Shown: one piece after another, positions 57,120-64,000 of the stretch | Layout of the letters: the number at the start of each line of letters is the position of its first letter | Numbering within the stretch: position 1 is the first letter of the stretch | Assembly (NCBI GenBank): GCA_963573315.1 | Contig: OY752142.1 | Location: forward strand, 1,178,001 to 1,242,000 | Reading direction: 5' to 3' | Length of the DNA: 64,000 nt | Source: Entomortierella parvispora | Lineage: Eukaryota > Mortierellomycota > Mortierellomycetes > Mortierellales > Mortierellaceae | Program-made: the position numbers and the translations under genes | Notes under the pieces: model-generated | Told to the model about the DNA's origin: nothing | Seen by the model: the letters and a program-made list of their open reading frames with translations, nothing else | The model's database searches: none

Positions 57120-59385
57120 ATGGCGCCATCCTCGGCTAGACTCGCAACAAAGCAAGTGATCATCCTGCCTCGACTCCTAGGCTCGCCTCCTCCATCACAA
57201 ACCATCGCCCAGCCGCAAGCTGTCGCCAGGAGGCTGTGCTGTTCTGAATTGCCCAAGGCAATGCCTTCCAGAACAGCATTCACCGGCACTCGAACCTTGT
57301 GGTCCGCCAAGGCACCAGCAACCCCCTCCCCTTTGCTCCTTCGACACTTCAGCATATCACTGCCTGCATACAACGAAAAGACCAACGTCAACCAGGGTAC
57401 AGAAAGCAACTCAGGCATTTGAATTAGCTATAATAGCAGTAGCTACTTACCCGTGTCTTGACTGATTTCTTCGTTCCTGTTTTATGATAACCATGTAGCC
57501 CCGGCCCTTGCTGCTGCTGCTGCGGAAGAAGAGACTATGAATGATACTTCATCCCAGAAGGAAAAGCAGGAAAAGCGGTATGCTTAGCGTGAATAAGGAT
57601 ACTTCTCTGTCCCAGATTCAAAACGTTACGCTTGACAAACATGAACGGTTCAAGCAACGACTCCTCCAACATACATTGTCCAGATCGTCCCTTCTCTACC
57701 AGCATCTTTCGTACAGTAGTAGCCATTAAGATCATGTGTATCTCATGTTAATTGTCTTTCTACCCTCTGTCTTCCCCGCAGGATCTCGGAGATCAAAGAT
57801 GCCAAGCTAATCTTCAACCAAGCTTTCAAAAACGTGCAGGATATTCATGGCAGAGATAACATGCGATTTCCTAAAGAAATCATTTGGCTTATGGGCGCAC
57901 CAGGATCAGGCAAAGGAACGCACACCCCTGCGATCTTGAGAGCGCGAGGCATCACCAACCCTTCCATCTCCATGTCCTCGCTTCTGTCAACACCAGAATG
58001 TAAAGATTTAATCAACAAGGGCCTCATGATCAGCGACGGAAAAGTAGTCGAAAATCTCCTTTGGGCTCTATTGGACTGCGAACCTGAGGTTGGTGTTTTG
58101 GTCGATGGCTTTCCAAGGAGCGAGGTCCAGGTCGAATGTCTGAAGCTGCTTCATGAAAGAATGCACGAGTTGCGAAAAGAGTACAAGCAAACGCCGTTCA
58201 AGGACCATTTTCCGCGACCAACCTTCCGAATCTGTGTCCTCTATGTGGACGAGGAAATTTCTCTTGGACGGCAGTTGATGAGAGGAAAACTAATCAAGGA
58301 ACACAACGCCCAAGTTGTTCGGTCTGGCAAGGGCGAGATCAGAGAGGAGCGTGTCACGGACTATGACGAGACGGTACGTTACGAGTATTTGCCAATATTT
58401 AATATAGCACAACAATGCCTAACTCAATGTTCGTCGTCGCAATCAAACAGCTTATCCGTGCAAGATATCAGATTTTCAAGGACCATTACTCTTGTCTTCT
58501 TAAGCTAAGCAAGATATTCCCCTTTCGTAAGTGGAGCAATAGCTAGGGATTACTTCACGTTGTATCTGCTGATGTACTCACCTCAGTTTGCCCTTCTCTA
58601 AAGATCTGATCAATGCTGTTGGAGACATCGACAGCGTGATGCGCATCATTCTCAAGGAATTCGAATACCAATCCTCTTTGGAGCTTGAGCACGATACCTA
58701 TGAAGCCATTTCCCACATTCCCCTTGCCACCAAGATTGGCATTCATGCGTAGGTGCAACATGTTATGAGGAAAGGTAGCTAACAATAGGCACTGATACTA
58801 TTATTTATCCATTAGGCGTCAGGATCTGATCCGAAGACTTGAACACTATTGCGAAACAGAGCCCGATATCTTTGCAAAGGCGGTTCGCTTCATTGACCAA
58901 GAGGTGTCGCCCATGGTGGCTCGTCATGCAATCAGTGGTCAAGCGCTAGTTCGATCGTAAGTTCTCATGCGACAATACCCAATGACACCTTGTGAATCGA
59001 CCAAGTAACACGTTCCTTTTTACCGCATGCAGTGACAACCCTATATTGTCCGACCCCAAGATTGCAGAGGTTGTGATCAGCATCTTGTCTGAGCGTGGCT
59101 ATGCTGTTACCATGGATGAACGAATCCACGAGACTCCCAAACGTGTCGATCCAAAGACCTGGGAGATTATTCTGGAACGTACGCATGTTTTTGCACTCAA
59201 TGTTCGATTCCCTCAGCATCATATCCAGCCATTGGAGCAAAAATTTTAAGAACCAAGAGCATCAGTTAATACCCTGTTCAAATACCCAAACAAAAACCGA
59301 TCAACTGTGGATTAGTGCGAGTGACTACAGCACATCAGCCGATACCGTTATCGACATGCTTCAGAGCTATAGCCCCAAAGAATGA
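57120..59385 (+). CDS. adenylate-kinase-like P-loop protein, probably mitochondrial
   Basis: Eight exons: 57120-57396, 57499-57577, 57782-58373, 58451-58526, 58604-58748, 58816-58956, 59033-59178 and 59258-59385 (527 aa). An Arg/Ser/Ala-rich N-terminus (about 1-85) looks like an organellar presequence. The adenylate kinase core begins near 138 with the P-loop LMGAPGSGKGTHTP, followed by the NMP-binding and walker-B-like VLVDGFPRSEVQ and the DYDET/LIRARYQIF lid region. The C-terminal half (about 340-527) is a separate domain of unknown role with LATKIGIHARQDLIRRLEH and SDPKIAEVVISILSERGY. The last exon is supported by phase and by the protein-like WISASDYSTSADTVIDML. If it is not used, the frame ends at 59249. 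Kinase chemistry (AMP phosphorylation) is inferred from motifs; the fused C-terminal domain is atypical for classical Adk. Confidence 0.82.
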
Positions 59386-60126
59386 TGAAATAACTCCGTA
59401 GTCATTCCCCACAACGTGTCCTTCAGGTAGCCGGCCATAAAACAAAATGAACGATTTTTACATCACATGAAAGATGAAGTCAAGAAATCTCGACCCTTTG
59501 GCAAAGCAACACTTAGTGTTTTGGGTGATATTCAGGCCGTGAACAAGGATGCCAAGGATGCCAAGGACGCCAGACTATTACACCGCTTCTTCTCCTTTAC
59601 CTCTCTCATCTCCTTTGATTTTATCTCTACCTTTCATCAGGGTCACGGTCGCCACTGACTCAGAAGAAAAAAATCTGTGTGTGTCTGGGCCTGTGCCTAG
59701 AAGGGTCCTTTGCCATCCAGACAAGATCTTGGGCATCATCATCAGGTCCGCCGTGATTGAAACTTATTTTTTTGTTTGGATTTCATCTTGAAAGATTCCA
59801 ACCAAGTTTGTTTTGTCACCATAAAACTTCCGTCTCTTCCAGTGGCTTGCCTCACAACTAAATGATGGTCATGCAGAGTTGAAAGAGAACGCAATTGGAG
59901 TTTCCGCGGCCAAGAATTCTCAAATTCTATAGGAAACAACCAAAACGAAGATAATAAAAAGAAATAAAAATCTTGCTCTGGCACACACAAGAACACAAAA
60001 GAGAAAATAAGCCATGATGGCTAGACAGAGGACAGCGTTCAAAAATTGAGTGGTTGTTGAAAAATAACTAAAACTACAAGTAGGTTACACGCGACCGCTA
60101 GGACAAGCAGAAGTCTCGCGAAGGGT
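59386..60126. other. gene-free convergent intergenic region
   Basis: A 741-bp stretch between the stop codons of the adenylate-kinase-like gene and Hsf1. It contains a short GCCAAGGAT triplicate (about 59541-59570) and AT-rich 3'-UTR-like sequence (59930-60080). No coding signal on either strand. Confidence 0.5.
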
Positions 60127-62410
60127 TTAGACTGGGTCCATGTCCAATAAATCCTCCAAGTACTCCTCCCCTACTGTAGATGTCCTCGGATTTACTGGTG
60201 TTGAGCTGGCAGACGTAGATGGAATGGAAGATGATGAGGCAGACGAAGGTATACGGCTCTTGGGTAGTGGGGTTGACGCTGAGGAGCTAGGGGAGAGTGG
60301 CGTACTCGACGCCGATGTTTCTCTCCCAGTATTGCTGGATCCAGGCGTACTCTGTTCAGATGCAATATGCTGAGTGGCCAGGGCAGGTGTGATAAGTTGA
60401 AGGTCTCCATCTTGGTCATCATGAATCATGCCATCCATAATCTCTCTCTCGTTGCTGGTGGGATCATTATATGAAAGACCGCTTTCAGTAATTGGGGTCA
60501 ACCCGTCGAATCCACCTGAATCTTAAAAAAAAAAAAAAAGTCAATAAAAGAAAGCATCGTAAGCACGGTGTCATCGACAAATAGCATTCCTGGTAACTCA
60601 TTAAAAAACGCACCGTATGAATTCGATAAATTAAGATAATCGTCATTGAAATTGAAATCGTCCACGTTCAATCCATGTTGCCCTAGAGCTTCAATGCTTC
60701 GCTGCAATTGCTCCATTTCCGCTGTGATCTGGTCCACTCCTTTGACTAAGTTAGCCCCGGCAGGAGTTTGCACAAAGGAAGGCGGCAGTGGAGCTTGAAT
60801 TGAATCTCGGGCGTTGGCCATAGAGATTGACCTTAGCATGTCGTGATGAACCGGGCTGATGGCGTTCGGCAAGAGCGTCGTTGTCGTAGGAATTCCAAGA
60901 CTGGAAGAATCCAACTTGAAGGTCTGATCTGCGTAGTTCATCGAGGGAAAAGACGTCAAGTAGTCTGGGAGGGACATATGGGGCTGCTGCACTCCAGCCA
61001 CAGTCGGTATAGAGGCTGATGAAGACAGAGCACGAGTCGGCACTGAGGTTGGGATAGAACTCGATGATGTTGAGGATGTCGAAATAGTCGAGGGCCATTT
61101 CTTCGTTTGAGGGGATTGGTTTGCAAGTAGAGCTAAAGTTGCAGGCGTCATGTCGTCTACGTTGAACGACGTCGCTGTCGCCTTTCCAGTGGATCCACGA
61201 GACTCCATGCCAGGGAGCACGTAATTGCCATCAGTCTCCACCATTGAGGCGCGTTTCCTCTTGCTTCCTAAAAGCTTGGTTACTTCTTCCTCGTGTTCGT
61301 CATCCGATTCAAGGACATACTCGGTTTCAGGTTCTTCGTCGATATCGCCTTCCGTAATAGTGAGTCTAGGTTTTTTGTTGGGAACAATCGCACGCTTCTT
61401 CTCCCCTGAAAACACGCTGGCCAAGAACCGCAATATCTTGTCAATAGTTTCCTGTTGACGCTGGTGGCGGTCTCGAGCTGCCACTGATTCCTGCCAGAGA
61501 ACCTGATGATCTCGCTCGATATTCTTTAGATCCGAGGAAATGGCCACTTGATGCTTCTTGATAGCGGTCACCTCCGAAAGAATATGACCGAGATCCATTG
61601 TCAGGGCATCCTTATCATCATTCCCATTGGAAGCCTTCTTGCGGGAGACCAGGCAGAGTAAATCGGGCTGATTCTTTTGAAAATGAGGATTGCTGAACTC
61701 CCATTGCTCAGAATCCGAATCAGGGAGTAAAACGCCCTGCTGAAGATGTGGCACTTTATGAAATCCATACATATTCAGCTGCCGAACAAATGATGAGAAA
61801 TTGTTGTGCTTGAAGAATTTTGGCAAGACCTCCTTTGCAAACTCTACATGCTTGATAACTAAAGAAAAAAATGGGTCCTCTTCGGTTAGGTGAAGACCAA
61901 CAAGACCCAAATGAAGAAATCACTACCTTCATGAAGCTTACCAATGAATGAGTGTCCATCGTCCGACCACTTGATAAGATTATTGGACGCTTCATCGCCA
62001 ACCATACTATAAACACCAGAGCAAGAGAGCATAGCGCAGTAAATTCGGTGAGTCAAAGGGCACAGACTCTGACGCAGTCAGCATGTCAATCAGGTTCAGG
62101 ATATGTACTTGTAAAGCTTTGTCAGAAAAGCAGCGACATTTCCGCGGGCGCTGCTAGATGGTCTGGGTAATTGCTGGAGAGAGGAAGTCGACCCCCCTGC
62201 TGACGCAGACGAACTTCTGCCAGTCCTCGACAAACTGCCGGCCGCCGCACCGTTGGGGCTGTTGACGCTGTTACTGCCGCTCCCAGTGATAAGCATGTTG
62301 TTTGCGTTAGGCAGGTTGTTGCTGTGTCCTTGCTGTTGCTGGTTGCCGTCATGGGTTCCATTTGCCTGGAGTAGGGCAAGAGCTGTCTCGGGATTGTTGA
62401 TCATTGCCAT
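60127..62410 (-). CDS. HSF1: heat shock transcription factor (Hsf1-type)
   Basis: Trimeric activator of chaperone and stress genes. Four exons: 62410-62109, 62006-61942, 61858-60614 and 60521-60127 (668 aa). A Gln/Asn/Ser-rich N-terminus (about 1-90) precedes the winged-helix DNA-binding domain split over three exons: FLTKLYKMV-type start (here FLTKLYN at the junction), IKWSDDGHSFIV, VLPKFFKHNNFSSFVRQLNM (recognition helix) and YGFHKVPH. A heptad-repeat oligomerisation region (about 215-265: VAISSDLKNIERDHQVLWQE) follows, then a Ser/Thr/Pro-rich activation region and acidic C-terminus with EEYLEDLLDMDP, an aromatic/acidic activation-like motif. No receiver domain is present, so it is not Skn7. 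The gene is divergent from Ctu1 with 183 bp between starts. Confidence 0.94.
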
Positions 62411-62451
62411 GGGGATCGATGATGTCCTGCCTCATTCACTGAATCGCCCTT

Positions 62452-62461
62452 CGAAAGTTCA
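62452..62461. promoter_or_regulatory. possible two-pentamer heat shock element
   Basis: CGAAA-GTTCA forms two head-to-head nGAAn/nTTCn pentamers 41 bp upstream of the Hsf1 start and inside the promoter shared with Ctu1. Functional sites usually have three or more pentamers, and the flanking pentamers do not match, so this is weak. Confidence 0.3.
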
Positions 62462-62593
62462 AACATTGGTGCGAAAAAAAGGGAAAAAAAGTCCCGTGAC
62501 TCGCAAACACAAGCCACCGAGGACTTCGCCTTCGACATGCTCGCTCATCTCCATGCGTGGATGCATATTCATACAAAAACAGGGATAAACAGC

Positions 62594-64000
62594 ATGACCA
62601 CCGCCGCCAAACCCATCAGGAATCCTTGCAACCTGTGCCAATCAGCTCGAGCCATTCTTAAGCGTCCCAAGACGGGCCAGCAGCTCTGCAAGGATTGTTT
62701 CTACCATGTCTTCGAAACAGAGATCCACAATACCATCGTCGATAACAAGCTATTCCGCAAGGGTGACAGGGTAGCTATAGGAGCTAGTGGTGGCAAAGGT
62801 AACGCAAACGTCTAGCCAGACTAAGATAAGCGATATATGGAGTAATTTCGTAACCCAAGCATGACATTGTCTTCTTACTTAGATTCTACGGTTCTGGCCT
62901 ATGTCTTGAAGCTGCTGAACGATCGATACTCGTATGGACTGGATTTAGTGCTTCTGTCAATAGATGAAGGCATTACAGGATATAGAGATGATTCCCTGGA
63001 AACTGTGAAGCGGAATCGTGATCAGTACCAAATCCCACTGCTCATCGTGAGCTACAAAGACCTTTATGGCTGGAGCATGGACGATATTGTCAAGGAAATT
63101 GGACGCAAGAATAACTGTGAGTGCAGGAGAGCTGGTTGAATCGGACAAGTAAGAGGCAATCACTAACTCTTTCTTTCCATAGGCACATTCTGTGGCGTGT
63201 TTCGCCGGCAGGCATTAGACAGGGGAGCCATCATGTTGAATGTAGACCATATTGTGACAGGACACAACGCAGACGATATTGCCGAGACGGTTCTTATGAA
63301 TAGTGAGTACCTACAAGTCACCGTGACGCCGACCGTTCAAGATTGTGATTCCTCGATGCCATCATGCCTAACAAAAACCTTTACCCGTTGTTAGTTCTTC
63401 GGGGCGATTTGCCTCGACTGCAAAGATGTACATCCATCATCACTAACGACACGTCGGACGACTCTTCAGGCATCGAGACATCCAAAATTCTTCGGTCAAA
63501 GCCTTTCAAGTACACTTATGAAAAGGAGATTGTCATGTACGCTTACTTCAAAAAGCTGGATTACTTCTCTACCGAGTGTATTTATTCTCCTAACGCTTAC
63601 CGTGGCTATGCGCGAGTCTTTCTCAAGGATCTGGAAGCAGTGAGGCGTACGGCAATTGTTGATATCATTCATTCCGGAGAGGCACTATCGGCGTCGGTCC
63701 AAGCTAATGAGACGACGAAACTGCCCACGCTCTCAAACTGTACACGGTGTGGCTACATTTCGTCAAATGAACTCTGTAAGGCCTGCTTGCTTCTTGAGGG
63801 CTTAAATAAGGGCTTACCTCAACTTGGCATTGGACACACCACCAAGATTCGAAGGGTTCATGAGGCTGCAAGTAATCTACAGGCTGGGATACGGTCTGGC
63901 TCTGAAGATGTACAGCAGACCGATATCAAGCCTGTAACTCATATTAAGGATCTTGGCAAGCTTGAGCAGATGCCAACTCTAGGATCTCTCGGGTCTCAAT
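62594..64000 (+). CDS. NCS6: cytoplasmic tRNA 2-thiolation protein 1 (partial, runs off the window)
   Basis: ATP-pyrophosphatase that thiolates U34 of Lys, Glu and Gln tRNAs with sulfur from Urm1, together with Ncs2/Ctu2. Four exons are visible: 62594-62798, 62883-63116, 63183-63302 and 63395 to beyond 64000 (388 codons so far). The N-terminus has the Zn pair CNLCX15+CKDCF, then the PP-loop ASGGKDSTVLAY formed across the first junction, [19 protein letters not shown] across the second, [19 protein letters not shown], and the late zinc pair [16 protein letters not shown]. All are family hallmarks. The ATG at 62594 ([12 protein letters not shown]) was chosen over an upstream in-frame ATG at 62537 because it matches the usual short N-terminus. 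The stop codon is not in the window; only a short tail should be missing. Confidence 0.95.

Overview
This window looks like nuclear DNA of an early-diverging filamentous fungus. I infer Mortierellomycota (Mortierella/Linnemannia-like) from gene content and intron style, but no rRNA or marker phylogeny is available here to prove it. The evidence is eukaryotic, intron-dense genes (short GT-AG introns, mostly 60-110 nt), pyrimidine-rich promoters with tetranucleotide microsatellites, and fungal families such as a Hal4/Hal5-type kinase, a Tea1-like kelch protein, NTE1, Ncs6/Ctu1 and a fungal Hsf1. No bacterial operons, rRNA, CRISPR array or plasmid feature was seen. All gene models below were built by hand by joining reading frames across splice sites and checking codon phase. 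Every complete model sums to a multiple of three.

Layout. 0.4-2 kb: isovaleryl-CoA dehydrogenase (-). 2-3.8 kb: gene-free, with a TTAGGG cluster, a 74-bp direct duplication and a hairpin. 3.8-7.1 kb: M28 membrane protease (-). 7.8-8.9 kb: ZCCHC9-like zinc-knuckle protein (-). 9.1-11.5 kb: Hal4/Hal5-type kinase (-). 11.5-14.1 kb: gene-free, low-complexity. 14.1-14.75 kb: four-helix membrane protein (+). 15.2-22.05 kb: Tea1-like kelch/coiled-coil protein (+). 22.2-23.7 kb: CutC split into ten tiny exons (-). 25.6-28.2 kb: STK32/YANK kinase (+). 28.2-29.0 kb: RNA polymerase II Rpb4 (-). 29.2-32.8 kb: cytosolic isoleucyl-tRNA synthetase (+). 33.3-38.0 kb: NTE1 phospholipase (+). 38.1-39.0 kb: 39/40-bp minisatellite. 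39.2-40.9 kb: orphan zinc-finger protein (-). 41.3-42.55 kb: UDP-glucose 4-epimerase (+). 42.6-44.35 kb: fumarylacetoacetase (-). 44.7-47.06 kb: mitochondrial GatA (+). 47.1-49.4 kb: DOMON protein (-). 49.6-52.6 kb: AP-1 beta adaptin (-). 53.0-53.8 kb and 54.2-55.4 kb: two unrecognised proteins (+). 55.7-56.9 kb: MDR oxidoreductase (+). 57.1-59.4 kb: adenylate-kinase-like protein (+). 60.1-62.4 kb: Hsf1 (-). 62.6-64 kb: Ctu1/Ncs6 (+), running off the window.

Most genes are housekeeping and independent. They are packed as convergent pairs with 45-105 bp between stop codons (STK32/Rpb4, GALE/FAH, GatA/DOMON, Tea1/CutC) and divergent pairs with 180-450 bp promoters (Rpb4/IleRS, FAH/GatA, Hsf1/Ctu1, AP-1 beta/53-kb gene, zinc finger/GALE). 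Several act in translation (IleRS, GatA, Ctu1), polarity and trafficking (Tea1-like, AP-1 beta, NTE1), or amino-acid and sugar catabolism (IVD, FAH, GALE).

I found no clear new multi-gene system. The most unusual items are the ten-exon CutC with a 17-nt internal micro-exon, the 38-41 kb island (palindrome-bearing minisatellite beside an orphan zinc-finger gene), a GC-AG intron in the M28 protease gene, and a DOMON protein of unfamiliar architecture.
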